Origin: Spirochaetaceae bacterium
GTDB lineage: Bacteria > Spirochaetota > Spirochaetia > SZUA-6 > RPPD01
Reading direction: 5' to 3'
DNA length: 16,624 nucleotides
NCBI GenBank assembly: GCA_003818675.1
Contig: RPPD01000004.1
Span: 1-16,624, forward strand
The notes below the pieces were generated by a model, which did no database searches, was not told where the DNA came from, and saw nothing but the letters and a program-made list of their open reading frames with translations. Within the stretch, counting starts at the first letter, position 1; each line of letters begins with the position of its first letter. The position numbers and the translations under genes were made by a program. Of the stretch, positions 1 through 7,703 are shown piece after piece.

Positions 1-487
1 CTGTCGGATCATCACCCGAACAGAGAAGCACATTCTGCGTGTGTGGCTTTATCCGCATGCCCCAGATCGTATTCCTGATTTTTAGCGAGCCTGTGACCCT
101 GGGCAATGCGGGATTGCTCATGTCCACCGCGATTACAAGGCTCCGGGACTCGTCTCCTGCAACCGGATTTGGTTTGCCAAGCACAAAAATGGTCTTGTCA
201 ATCCGGACAAAGGAGGTAACATCGGCATACGAATAAAAATATGCGTATCCTGATTTCACCGGTTTCAGGGGATTCCTGACATCGATCACGCCCACGCCGA
301 ACTTGAGTGCCTCGCTGTCCATGTACTGGGCGAGAAAATAAATATATGAGCCGTCGGTTTCAGCATGCTTGATGATCTCGATCGGCATTTCAATTTTTGT
401 GGCAAGGGTCTGCGCCTGGCAGAGTGGGGAGGATAGGAAAAAAACAGCAACTGTCATGGTGGCAAGAAAGCCGAATTTCGTTCTCAT
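1..487 (-). CDS. Secreted LVIVD-repeat beta-propeller-like protein, C-terminus cut by window edge
   Basis: The reading frame runs from an ATG at 487 off the left edge with no stop, so only the first 162 residues are visible. An AGAGGAG ribosome site lies upstream. The protein opens with a signal peptide (basic MRTK, hydrophobic core, likely cleavage after CQA at residue 25). The mature part shows a recurring pattern: VIDVRNPLKPVKSG near residue 68 and VIAVDMSNPALPRVTGSL near residue 117. This is the signature of LVIVD repeats, which form beta-propeller-like blades in secreted or surface proteins. It is the last visible gene of the leftward operon, 22 bases after the beta-barrel gene, so an envelope or surface partner role for the export genes upstream is inferred. 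The ligand is unknown. Confidence 0.8.
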   Translation of the reverse strand, partial: MRTKFGFLATMTVAVFFLSSPLCQAQTLATKIEMPIEIIKHAETDGSYIYFLAQYMDSEALKFGVGVIDVRNPLKPVKSGYAYFYSYADVTSFVRIDKTIFVLGKPNPVAGDESRSLVIAVDMSNPALPRVTGSLKIRNTIWGMRIKPHTQNVLLCSGDDPT

Positions 488-509
488 ACGGACCTGGTCT
501 CCTCTTCTT

Positions 510-1649
510 TTAATAAATATACCTGAATCCTGCGGAAATGCCCAGACCACCGCCTGTCACAGGTCTGTCGAATCCGAAGTATGTGTCATTTGCATCACCG
601 TACATCACCCAGGTATAACCCATGACATCAAAGCCCTGGTAGATGCTGAAGCTGGTCATGAATGAAATCATGCCTGAACTGTCCACAGGATTTATCATGG
701 CGCGGAGCTGCAGGGCGAGGATGTCCGATGGTGACCAGGTTATTTCAGGATAGAGGAGAATGCCGAAGCGGTCCTCGTTTCCGAATCCTGCCGCGTCATT
801 TTCATTCCATATCCCGAATGGCCAGCTCGCGGCCTCCAGCCGCACGAGGAGGGAGGAGCTGTCGTCAAGGGAAAATATGCGATAAATCCCGCCTGAAACA
901 GCAAGGCCGTTGCGAATATCCTGTTCAGCCGGATCAACAGCCGGGATGCTCATGGATGCAGAAATATATGCGTCAAAAAAAATATTTCCCTGGAAGCTTA
1001 CATATGGATTGTGAATAATCGCGTCTCCCTTGAAGAGATAGCCGGTTTCGATCTTGATGCCAGCAAGCTTCGTCACGATTCTGCCGCCGCCACGGAGAGT
1101 ATCTGCCTCAATCAGCGGAGAGCTCGGCGTGCGCTCGGGCGAGTAGGGGAGAATGATAGCTTCTATAAACGAAAAGTCAGCAAGCGGAAGATACAGGTCC
1201 GCCATCCAGTCAGTGGCATCGCGGAGCAGGCTTGCTGAAAGATCAGCCACAGGAATCATGCTCCCAAAAACAACATCGCCGGCATTAAAGACAAACCCGT
1301 CACCCCAGGCCACGCGAGTTTTGCCTGCTGTAACGCGAAGAATATCAAAGTGTGTGCGGATGTATGCCTTCTTGAGCAGATCCTCAGGTGGCGTAATCAG
1401 TGCGTCAGTATAAACCGCGGATAAGCTTATTTCGGCTTTTACATCAGGATTGCCTGTTGCGGCAAAACCGAGCTCGCCCTGGCCCATGAAGGAGAACGCA
1501 GGATCTTCTGAAGAGTCTGATAGAATGGAGCCCAGGAGAGTGAGTTTGACGCTTGTCTCAAGCTCGGACCACGCCTGCGTTGGCGCCAATATCTGCATCG
1601 CTGTGAAAAGCAGGGCGCATGTCACCAAACCTGGCCATGCGCACCTCAA
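510..1649 (-). CDS. Outer-membrane beta-barrel protein
   Basis: A 379-residue protein with a signal peptide (hydrophobic stretch at residues 7-22, likely cleavage after PTQA at 26). The rest is rich in alternating hydrophobic/polar strands with many Gly and aromatic residues, and it ends in FRYIY. A C-terminal aromatic is the usual signal for BAM-dependent outer-membrane insertion. The start is a TTG overlapping the stop of the upstream LolA-like gene (shared TTGA, 1646-1649), which implies translational coupling; an AGAGG lies about 12 bases upstream. The next in-frame Met (residue 18) would remove the signal peptide, so TTG is preferred. No specific porin family was recognised. From its position it is probably the outer-membrane partner or destination of the ABC/LolA-like system. 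Confidence 0.82.
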   Translation of the reverse strand: MRCAWPGLVTCALLFTAMQILAPTQAWSELETSVKLTLLGSILSDSSEDPAFSFMGQGELGFAATGNPDVKAEISLSAVYTDALITPPEDLLKKAYIRTHFDILRVTAGKTRVAWGDGFVFNAGDVVFGSMIPVADLSASLLRDATDWMADLYLPLADFSFIEAIILPYSPERTPSSPLIEADTLRGGGRIVTKLAGIKIETGYLFKGDAIIHNPYVSFQGNIFFDAYISASMSIPAVDPAEQDIRNGLAVSGGIYRIFSLDDSSSLLVRLEAASWPFGIWNENDAAGFGNEDRFGILLYPEITWSPSDILALQLRAMINPVDSSGMISFMTSFSIYQGFDVMGYTWVMYGDANDTYFGFDRPVTGGGLGISAGFRYIY

Positions 1650-2401
1650 AACGACAACCTCTCAAGCGAGAACTGGTTTGCCGGAAGCGGGATGTCAATC
1701 TGGGTGCTTTCAATTATGAATTCCGTTGAGGAACCCTTTTTAAGCGCGTCGGTCATGATCATGTCCGAGGGAAAGTTTCTTCCCGAGACGGTCATTATCC
1801 GCCGCACAGCAAGCTCCTTCAAAAGCACATTGGTGAGCGAATAGTATGCAGCCTTGCGAAGTACGAAGAGGTTTGAGTCCACCCATATTTCCTGAAAGGG
1901 ATAGGCTACGCTTTTGATCCCGATGAGTTTCAGGTGCCAGCAGGCGACGTTGTCAACTATGACAGGAGAGCTTTCCATAAGTTCCACCTTGTACAGTGAG
2001 AGCATTCCCTTTTCCCCGGTCAGGTCCTCGTAGGTGAGATCCGAACCGAAGATGGAGTCCTTAAGTGCCCCGCCCTGGAGCCTCAATACCACCTGTGTGT
2101 CGGGATAGTACAGGTAAATCTCATCGCCGGTGCGCAGAATTTTCTGGCCGCGCTCCTCCTTGTTGGTGAACTCAAGGAGCAGCTTTTCTTCGCCACGGGC
2201 TATGGTGGTAAATGTCTTGGTGCGCGTGCCGTACCTGTTGGTGATGATCATCCGGCCGGCGCTCTTTGATGTGGAGTGCACCTGGTTTGCTTCCATCCGC
2301 CGGATGATTTCCTCTGCTGTGATCTGAGCCTGCACCTGCAACGCGGCAGCGAACATAAACACCGCGCCCAGAATCACCGTTACCATAGGTTTTTTTCTCA
2401 T
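1646..2401 (-). CDS. LolA-like periplasmic outer membrane lipoprotein-sorting protein
   Basis: A 251-residue protein with a Sec signal peptide (MRKKP, hydrophobic core, cleavage after VQA at about 25). The mature part begins with ITAEEIIRRMEANQ and continues with an antiparallel-sheet pattern (GRMIITNRYGTRTKTF, GQKILRTGDEIYLYYPD, CWHLKLI, IWVDSNLFVLRKAAYYS). This matches the LolA-like outer membrane lipoprotein-sorting family (COG2834 type), which forms an open half-barrel that carries lipids or lipoproteins across the periplasm. The start ATG has a GGAGGAG site 6 bases upstream. The gene sits 82 bases after the second permease and overlaps the beta-barrel gene by 4 bases, as expected for a carrier between inner-membrane extraction and an outer-membrane acceptor. 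The cargo cannot be told from sequence. Confidence 0.85.
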   Translation of the reverse strand: MRKKPMVTVILGAVFMFAAALQVQAQITAEEIIRRMEANQVHSTSKSAGRMIITNRYGTRTKTFTTIARGEEKLLLEFTNKEERGQKILRTGDEIYLYYPDTQVVLRLQGGALKDSIFGSDLTYEDLTGEKGMLSLYKVELMESSPVIVDNVACWHLKLIGIKSVAYPFQEIWVDSNLFVLRKAAYYSLTNVLLKELAVRRIMTVSGRNFPSDMIMTDALKKGSSTEFIIESTQIDIPLPANQFSLERLSF

Positions 2402-2483
2402 ATTGCTCCTCCAAATTTAAAACATGGTCAAACATGACCGGGTTACGGTCAGCCATCCTCCTCCTTTTCCCCAATCTCACCGG

Positions 2484-3827
2484 TCACAGCGATGACAGTG
2501 CCTCAATCGGCTCGATCTCTTCAACCCTGCGCGAGGCCAAAAGCGAGGCAATGGATGCTACAGTGACCGAATAGAAGAACACGAATATCGTCGAGTTGAA
2601 GTTGATCTGCGGGTAGATGATATTTGAAATCGATATATCGGTTTTTTCCAGGTCTATCAGCGCGTTCAGGTCGATTCCCTGTGAGGAGAATGGGGCCACA
2701 AGCCCTATTCCCAAAAACACGCCAATTCCCGCGGCGATCATGCTCAGGAATAATGCCTCCATGAAAAACAGGACCATAAGTTGAAGGCCGGTCATTCCCA
2801 TCGCGGCAAGAGTGCCTATTTCCTTCATCCGTTCATAGATGACCATCATGGTGGTCACGACAATGACGGTTGTGCCAATGACAAAAAAGAAGAGGGCTAT
2901 TACATTGTAACTCTGTTCGGCAAGCTCGAGCCACATGGCGGTTGACCCGATGCTGTTCCAGGGCCTGGCTTCAAGCGTTTGCTCACCGTATCGGGTCAAT
3001 ATTCCCATGACCTGTTTTATAATTGCGCCCAGATCGCGGTTCTCTTCCACTGAAAGGAGCATTTGCGTTGCGCTCCCCTCCATTGCAAGGAGGGTCTGCG
3101 CCGTATCAAGCGGGAAAAAGAGCGCCTTGTTGTTTATCTGGATGAGCGGGAGATTCACGATTCCGGATATCCTGACTTGTACGGGCCGGGATGAAAAGTA
3201 CCCCCTCGGCATGAGGAACACGATCATGGAATCACCGGTTTCAAGATCCAGCTCCTGCGCCAATCCGCCGCCGACCAGGACTTCACTGCCCTGCGGGAAA
3301 ATTCCTCCCTCGGCCATGTACTTCCCGAGGTCTGAGAGGTGTTCCTCACGGATAAAATCCATGGCAAAGCCCATTCCCTTCTGGGTCTCTGAGAAAATGG
3401 TGAGCCCTTCCGGGGTCTTTTCCGCGATGGTTCCTATATCCAGTCCAAACTGGATCCTGGGCGTGGCAGTTTTCACGCCGTCGATTTTTTCTATCTCGCT
3501 CCGGTAGGTTTCATAGTTATTTACCGTAAGGTCCAGCGGGTAGAGCACGGCGTTTTTTTCGTATTCGCTGTCCCGTATCTGTATCTGTCCTGTCACAAAA
3601 CCAACAAGCGTCGTCCTCGCGTCCTCCTTCATCCCCTGGATCACCGAGAACATGAACACAATAACCAGCGTCGTGAAGGTGATGGCGGAGATCGTGAGCG
3701 CTGTCCTGAGCTTGTTACGCCGGATATTTCGCAAGGCCACCTTTGGCAGGTCCTTTCCTTCCCCGGAAATGAACAGCATGATGATTCTTGCGAGGTCACG
3801 GAAAAGGCTGTACAATGGAATTCGCAT
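2484..3827 (-). CDS. FtsX/MacB-type ABC transporter permease (second of pair)
   Basis: A 447-residue protein with the four-helix FtsX/MacB layout. It has a short cytoplasmic N-terminus containing VALRNIRRNKLRTAL, a first membrane helix at about 44-66, and a large periplasmic MacB-PCD-like domain to about 300. Three C-terminal helices follow (about 305-330, 345-372, 410-430), with the cytoplasmic coupling stretch YERMKEIGTLAAMGM between the second and third. It ends RRVEEIEPIEALSSL, typical of the family. The start ATG follows AAAGGGG. It lies 12 bases after the other permease and should form a heterodimer with it, as LolC and LolE do, moving substrate from the inner membrane to the periplasmic carrier by mechanotransmission. 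Confidence 0.88.
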   Translation of the reverse strand: MRIPLYSLFRDLARIIMLFISGEGKDLPKVALRNIRRNKLRTALTISAITFTTLVIVFMFSVIQGMKEDARTTLVGFVTGQIQIRDSEYEKNAVLYPLDLTVNNYETYRSEIEKIDGVKTATPRIQFGLDIGTIAEKTPEGLTIFSETQKGMGFAMDFIREEHLSDLGKYMAEGGIFPQGSEVLVGGGLAQELDLETGDSMIVFLMPRGYFSSRPVQVRISGIVNLPLIQINNKALFFPLDTAQTLLAMEGSATQMLLSVEENRDLGAIIKQVMGILTRYGEQTLEARPWNSIGSTAMWLELAEQSYNVIALFFFVIGTTVIVVTTMMVIYERMKEIGTLAAMGMTGLQLMVLFFMEALFLSMIAAGIGVFLGIGLVAPFSSQGIDLNALIDLEKTDISISNIIYPQINFNSTIFVFFYSVTVASIASLLASRRVEEIEPIEALSSL

Positions 3828-3839
3828 TGTGTTTCCCCT

Positions 3840-5111
3840 TTACTTGTCCTGAAGGCTTTTGGTAATGCTCCGCCTAAGCGCTATGCATGCGGGGAAAATT
3901 GCCATGATCCCGGAATAGATCATGCCGTAGACAAAGGCGTTTCCGATGGTGGAGAAGTTCCACGCGGACTTGAAAATACCGATGCTCCGGTAGCCGATGT
4001 TCCCCATTTCCGACATGAGCGAGGAAAAATCAAGGCCCCAGTTCACCATGTAGATGTTGGCGAGTATGCCCAGGATGACACCTCCGAGTCCTCCGATGAA
4101 TCCGATGCCGGTGGCTTCTATCACCAGTGAGAGAAGTATGGAACCCGATCGCATGCCAAGTGCACGCATCATACCTGTTTCCCTTGTGCGCTCAAAGACT
4201 GCAATGAGCATGGTATTTGAAACGCCTATCGCCGCGATAAGAAAGACCATGAAAAGGATAAGCGAAGTGCCGCCGCGTTTGGTCTGGCTAATGGTAAGGT
4301 ACTCGGACGCTATTTCCAGATAGGATTTGACTACGGTATTTTCCGAACCAGGCACGCCTGAGACGGCCTGCGCGATTTTTGTGATTTCCGGATCAAGTTC
4401 TGCGAACTCCGGAAAGTTAATGACAATGTCTGTTGCCCTTCCCTGCATGAGCAGGGCGTCCTCGACATAAGACAGGGGCATGAAGATCATGCCGCTGTTT
4501 ATTATCGGATCTGTTGTATAGAGAAGACCTGTCACCACGGCGTCAAGAGTGGTGTATTGGCCGGACGCTGTCTTTGTTTTTACCATCACCGCATCATTGA
4601 TTCCCGCGTCCAGCTTCTCAGCGAGCTCCTTGCCCAGAAGGATCTCCCTTTTCTCCGGAGAGAGATATTGTCCCTGAACGCCGTCAGGGGAGACGACGAT
4701 GGTCTCCTTGAGACTGAAGACCCGTTCGTCCATGCCGGGGTCAATTCCTGCGAGTATGCACGGGTACTGGTCCCCGTTGCCCGCGGCATTGGAAACCTCC
4801 GCGAGCACGGTAATGCGCGGCGTGGCCGCGTATCCCGCGTCTGTTACAGCCTTTAAAATCTGGTCCCGGTTGTTCAGATGATATTTGGGAAGGAGGAAAT
4901 CGTGATTCTTCCAGTATGTGGAATCCATGATCCTGGCGGAACCGGTCTCGTACTTGACGAGGTTTCTGACTGATTCCAGTTCGGCGCCCAGAAGCACACC
5001 GTCAATGGCAATAAAGGCGGCGATTCCCGCCGCAATAGCTATTGCGGTCAAAAACGTTCTTCTCTTGTAGCGAAAGAGATTTTTTAATGACAACGAAAGG
5101 ATAAACCACAT
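3840..5111 (-). CDS. FtsX/MacB-type ABC transporter permease (first of pair)
   Basis: A 423-residue inner-membrane protein. It begins SLSLKNLFRYKRRTFLTAIAIAAG, with helix 1 at about 18-40. A periplasmic domain follows to about 270, then three helices (about 278-303, 325-350, 378-405). The cytoplasmic coupling segment FERTRETGMMRALGMRSG lies after helix 2. It ends ALRRSITKSLQDK. The start has a strong GGAGG site. It is 12 bases downstream of the ATPase gene and 12 bases upstream of the second permease. The two permeases differ clearly in their periplasmic domains, so a heterodimer is more likely than two copies of a homodimer. Confidence 0.88.
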   Translation of the reverse strand: MWFILSLSLKNLFRYKRRTFLTAIAIAAGIAAFIAIDGVLLGAELESVRNLVKYETGSARIMDSTYWKNHDFLLPKYHLNNRDQILKAVTDAGYAATPRITVLAEVSNAAGNGDQYPCILAGIDPGMDERVFSLKETIVVSPDGVQGQYLSPEKREILLGKELAEKLDAGINDAVMVKTKTASGQYTTLDAVVTGLLYTTDPIINSGMIFMPLSYVEDALLMQGRATDIVINFPEFAELDPEITKIAQAVSGVPGSENTVVKSYLEIASEYLTISQTKRGGTSLILFMVFLIAAIGVSNTMLIAVFERTRETGMMRALGMRSGSILLSLVIEATGIGFIGGLGGVILGILANIYMVNWGLDFSSLMSEMGNIGYRSIGIFKSAWNFSTIGNAFVYGMIYSGIMAIFPACIALRRSITKSLQDK

Positions 5112-5123
5112 GGCAGTCCTCCT

Positions 5124-5804
5124 TTAGTTCTTTTTTTTGTCATCAACTATGACGCCGTCATGGAGAAGTACCAATCTGTGCGCGAAATCCATGACCATGG
5201 CGTCATGGGTTGAAAAGATGAACGTTGATTCATGTTTCTTGTTCAAATCCTCCATGAGCTTCAAGATTTCCTTGCCGGTTGTTGAATCAAGGTTGGCGGT
5301 CGGTTCGTCTGCCAATACAAGCGCAGGATTTTTAACGAGCGCCCGCGCGATGGCCACGCGTTGCTGCTGGCCGCCGGACATCTCTCGCGGAAATCGCTTT
5401 TCAAGCCCGCCTAATCCCACCTCGTCTAATATTTTCATGGTACGTTTCCTGATTTCGTCATTAGGAAGGCCCAGGAGTGAAAGCGAAAAAGCAATATTCT
5501 CGAACGCGGTAAGAACTGGAATCAGGTTGAAGGATTGGAATACAAATCCGATTTTTTTTCGCCTAAGCATTGTGCGTTCGATCTTGTTTTTGTTTCCGAC
5601 ATGCTCGTTCTCAATGAGGATATCACCCGATGTGCATACATCAAGGCAGCCAATAAGATTTAACAGCGTTGTCTTGCCTGAACCTGAAGGGCCTGCAATG
5701 GACATGAACTCTCCCTTGTTGATCAGGATGTCAACGCCGCGGAGCGCATGGACAATGACTTTGCCTGCCGTATAGTCTTTCACTGCCTTTTTTACGGTTA
5801 CCAT
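5124..5804 (-). CDS. LolD/MacB-type ABC transporter ATP-binding protein
   Basis: A 226-residue nucleotide-binding subunit with every expected motif. These are Walker A GPSGSGKTT (38-46), Q-loop FVFQSFNL (87-94), signature SGGQQQR (143-149), Walker B LVLADEP (162-168) followed by TANLD, and H-loop STHD (198-201). Length and sequence fit the LolD/FtsE/MacB class that pairs with FtsX-type permeases. The start ATG has GGGAGGAG just upstream, lying within the end of the band-7 gene (only one base separates them). It should hydrolyse ATP at the cytoplasmic face to drive the two permeases that follow. It is not named lolD because the dedicated lipoprotein system may lie elsewhere in the genome. Confidence 0.93.
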   Translation of the reverse strand: MVTVKKAVKDYTAGKVIVHALRGVDILINKGEFMSIAGPSGSGKTTLLNLIGCLDVCTSGDILIENEHVGNKNKIERTMLRRKKIGFVFQSFNLIPVLTAFENIAFSLSLLGLPNDEIRKRTMKILDEVGLGGLEKRFPREMSGGQQQRVAIARALVKNPALVLADEPTANLDSTTGKEILKLMEDLNKKHESTFIFSTHDAMVMDFAHRLVLLHDGVIVDDKKKN

Positions 5805-5805
5805 G

Positions 5806-6915
5806 TCACTCCTCCCCTGATTCCGGATTTTCCCCGGCTGCTTCGGGCATGTTTTTCTTCAATTGCTCCATGGCCTGGTTCGCGCCCATTACCGTGCCCA
5901 GAGACATTGTTTCAATGGCACTGGAGGGGAGCAGGACAATGGTGCCGTTTTTGCGCAAACCCTCGTATATCATGTTCATGGCCCTCAGATGCAGGGCTGT
6001 GGGATTATCCTTGTAGCGCTCGGCCGCATCCGCAAACTTCTCCGAGATTTCAACCTCGGCGGTGCCCAATATCACCCGGGCCTGGCGTTCGCGCTCTGCC
6101 TGCGCGCGCCTTGACATTGCATCCTCAAGATTCTTGGGAATGATGATGTCCCTGATTTCCACGGAAAGGATGGTGATCCCCCATGCGCTTGTCTTTGCCT
6201 CAAGAATTTCCTGTATTTCCTTGCCGAGTTTGTCGCGCTCCGAGAGGAGCGTGGCAAGCTCATGCTTGCCGATGGCATCGCGGAGCGCTGTCTGCGCGGA
6301 AAGAATAACGGCGTCAAGGAAAGCCTCGAGTTCCAGGATCGCCTTCTTGGGGTCCCAGATCATCCAGAACGCGATGGCGTCAACGTTTACCGGAACCGTG
6401 TCGTGTGTCAGTGTGGTCTCGGCGGAGAAGTCAGTGGCCCTGATGCGGGTATCCACGAATTCCGTGACCTTCTCTATCACCGGAAGGATGAAAAATACAC
6501 CTGGTCCCTTGATGCGGGAGAACTTGCCGAGCCTGAGTATTATGGCCTTTTCCCATTGCTGGGCGAGCTGGATCATCGGCGCGAGCAGGAATCCCGCGGT
6601 GACAACAGCAAGAAAAGGCATGAACCTGGTGTCAAAGTGGTATATGGATGAGATCCAGCTGGCGGTCACCAGGATCAGTGTGGCAATCCAGAGTCTGAAG
6701 CCGGCAGTTATCATGAACACGATGATGGCACCGCTCGTGGTCAGCAGCATGTCCATCACAGCCGTATCCGGGTGAAAGTAAAGCTGGAGGAAAATGCCTC
6801 CTCCAAGAAAAAACAGGAAGATCATGAGGTTTAAGGTCTGCGTGCGGAAATCAAAGCTGATCGAATGAATTGGAAGGTTGTCGATCAGCTCCTTTGTTTT
6901 TTTGGTGAGTTTCAT
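5806..6915 (-). CDS. Membrane-anchored SPFH/band 7 (slipin/stomatin-like) protein
   Basis: A 369-residue protein. The N-terminal third holds about four hydrophobic helices (roughly 28-47, 57-72, 74-91, 99-116). These are followed by the band-7 core from QQWEKAIILRLGKFSRIKGPGVFFILP (about 119-145) through DTRIRATDF, VNVDAIAFWMI, and the conserved ILSVEIRDIIIPKNLEDAMSRRAQAERERQARV. The C-terminus carries a charged coiled-coil and an ALHLRAMNMIYEGL stretch. Such proteins assemble into ring- or cage-like scaffolds on membranes. The start at 6915 is chosen over an upstream ATG at 7011 because AAGGGG precedes it and the longer form would run into the regulator gene. Its tail is Glu-rich (ENPESGEE). 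Being co-operonic with an ABC exporter is unusual; a scaffold or quality-control role for that exporter is inferred. Confidence 0.9.
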   Translation of the reverse strand: MKLTKKTKELIDNLPIHSISFDFRTQTLNLMIFLFFLGGGIFLQLYFHPDTAVMDMLLTTSGAIIVFMITAGFRLWIATLILVTASWISSIYHFDTRFMPFLAVVTAGFLLAPMIQLAQQWEKAIILRLGKFSRIKGPGVFFILPVIEKVTEFVDTRIRATDFSAETTLTHDTVPVNVDAIAFWMIWDPKKAILELEAFLDAVILSAQTALRDAIGKHELATLLSERDKLGKEIQEILEAKTSAWGITILSVEIRDIIIPKNLEDAMSRRAQAERERQARVILGTAEVEISEKFADAAERYKDNPTALHLRAMNMIYEGLRKNGTIVLLPSSAIETMSLGTVMGANQAMEQLKKNMPEAAGENPESGEE

Positions 6916-6919
6916 TTTT

Positions 6920-7321
6920 TTACCCCTTTTCGCGCACATCTGTGCGGTCTGTTTCCTCAAGCGCATTTGTAAGTTCCTTGACGGAAAAGCCGTAGGATGA
7001 GGCGTTGACAATAAAAGCCCGAACCATCTCGGAAAGAATTTTCTCCCGTTCTATGTCTGGAAGCGAGACCTTTTTGTCGCCAATAAATGTTCCAGTACCG
7101 TGTTGGGTGGTAACTATGCCGCGTATTTCCAGCTCGCCATATGCTCTGGCCACAGTGTTTGGATTGATTGAAAGATCGACGGCAAGACCGCGTACTGTGG
7201 GGAGCTGGTCCCCGGTTCTAAGTCTGCCGTCCGCAATTGCCATCTCAATCTGAAGGATGATCTGCTTGTAGAAGGGCACGCCGCTCTTTGGATCAAGGGT
7301 GAACCCTATTTGTTCATACAC
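6920..7321 (-). CDS. YtrA-type GntR-family transcriptional regulator
   Basis: A 133-residue regulator. The winged-helix domain spans about residues 8-75, with FTLDPKSGVPFYKQI, GRLRTGDQLPTVRGLA, INPNTVARAYGELE (recognition helix) and GIVTTQHGTGTFI (wing). A short helical tail follows instead of a FadR/HutC effector domain. This short form is the YtrA subfamily, whose members commonly repress ABC-transporter operons they belong to. I place the start at a GTG (7321) because GAGG lies 6 bases before it. The in-frame ATG at 7354 lacks a ribosome site and would put coding sequence over the promoter and operator. The band-7 gene starts 4 bases after its stop, so it likely autoregulates the whole operon. 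Confidence 0.88.
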   Translation of the reverse strand: MYEQIGFTLDPKSGVPFYKQIILQIEMAIADGRLRTGDQLPTVRGLAVDLSINPNTVARAYGELEIRGIVTTQHGTGTFIGDKKVSLPDIEREKILSEMVRAFIVNASSYGFSVKELTNALEETDRTDVREKG

Positions 7322-7330
7322 ATTAAACCT

Positions 7331-7372
7331 CGATGTATTAGTGTAGTAATACAATAATAAGTTAGTACATCG
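7331..7372. promoter_or_regulatory. Inverted repeat, probable YtrA-type operator
   Basis: CGATGTA (7331-7337) and TACATCG (7366-7372) form a perfect 7-base inverted repeat separated by 28 bases. An AGTGTA at 7340 lies just inside the left arm. The element lies between the promoter -10 and the ribosome site of the regulator gene. YtrA-type regulators bind long-spaced inverted repeats in their own promoters, so this is the best operator candidate here. Confidence 0.5.
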
Positions 7373-7388
7373 ATGGGGTGAAAGTCAA
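7359..7388 (-). promoter_or_regulatory. Sigma-70-type promoter of the regulator/band-7/ABC operon
   Basis: Read on the minus strand, TTGACT (7388-7383) is followed after 18 bases by TAACTT (7364-7359). Transcription would begin about 7352, giving a leader of about 30 bases before the GTG start. The right arm of the inverted repeat (7366-7372) falls in the spacer next to the -10, a position suited to repression. Confidence 0.5.
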
Positions 7389-7429
7389 GATTTTTGGGTA
7401 ATTTAATAATAAAGCAGGAAGAAAAGCAG

Positions 7430-7630
7430 TCAGTTCAGATAGACTGTTTCTTCCGCCGGCATTTCTTCCTGTATCATCTCGCTGTGAAGAATTTCTTTTT
7501 CAAGCGAAAGAATATACGAGTGAAGTCTTTTATATGCTTTGGGAGTCAGTGCATCTGCCATACGGATACGGTGCATGATGCGGTTGATGTCATAGGTATG
7601 CAATCGCGGGAATCTTCTCTGTTCTCTCAT
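7430..7630 (-). CDS. Small hypothetical protein (66 aa)
   Basis: A 66-residue protein of unknown function. The ATG has a very strong GGGAGGGG site 3 bases upstream, and a good promoter precedes it, so it is probably translated although short. The N-terminal half is basic (Arg/His/Lys-rich, with RIMHRIRMADALTPKAYKRL). The C-terminal half is an acidic amphipathic helix (SLEKEILHSEMIQEEMPAEE). There is no signal peptide or membrane segment. The charge split suggests a small cytoplasmic nucleic-acid- or protein-binding helix pair, but this is only inference. It lies upstream of the regulator operon on the same strand with no obvious terminator between, so some read-through is possible. Confidence 0.6.
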   Translation of the reverse strand: MREQRRFPRLHTYDINRIMHRIRMADALTPKAYKRLHSYILSLEKEILHSEMIQEEMPAEETVYLN

Positions 7631-7660
7631 GGTCCCCTCCCTGAAAGAATTGATATACCC

Positions 7661-7689
7661 AGTTTACACCCTAACATCACAAAAAGCAA
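7661..7689 (-). promoter_or_regulatory. Promoter of the 66-aa gene
   Basis: On the minus strand, TTGCTT (7689-7684) and TAAACT (7666-7661) are separated by 17 bases. Transcription would begin near 7654, about 24 bases before the ATG at 7630. Confidence 0.45.
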
Positions 7690-7703
7690 GAATTTTTCAG
7701 TTT

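Noticed and set aside
2172..2480. A 102-residue frame on the minus strand with a fine GGAGGAGG ribosome site, overlapping the start of the LolA-like gene
   Set aside because: After about 25 residues it is simply the shifted frame of the LolA-like gene, with low-complexity His/Arg-rich sequence. The in-frame carrier has its own GGAGGAG. A short leader peptide is possible but unsupported.
6062..6775. A 237-residue plus-strand frame opposite the band-7 gene
   Set aside because: It lies antisense to a well-supported conserved protein, has Ser/Arg/Met-rich shadow composition and no ribosome site.
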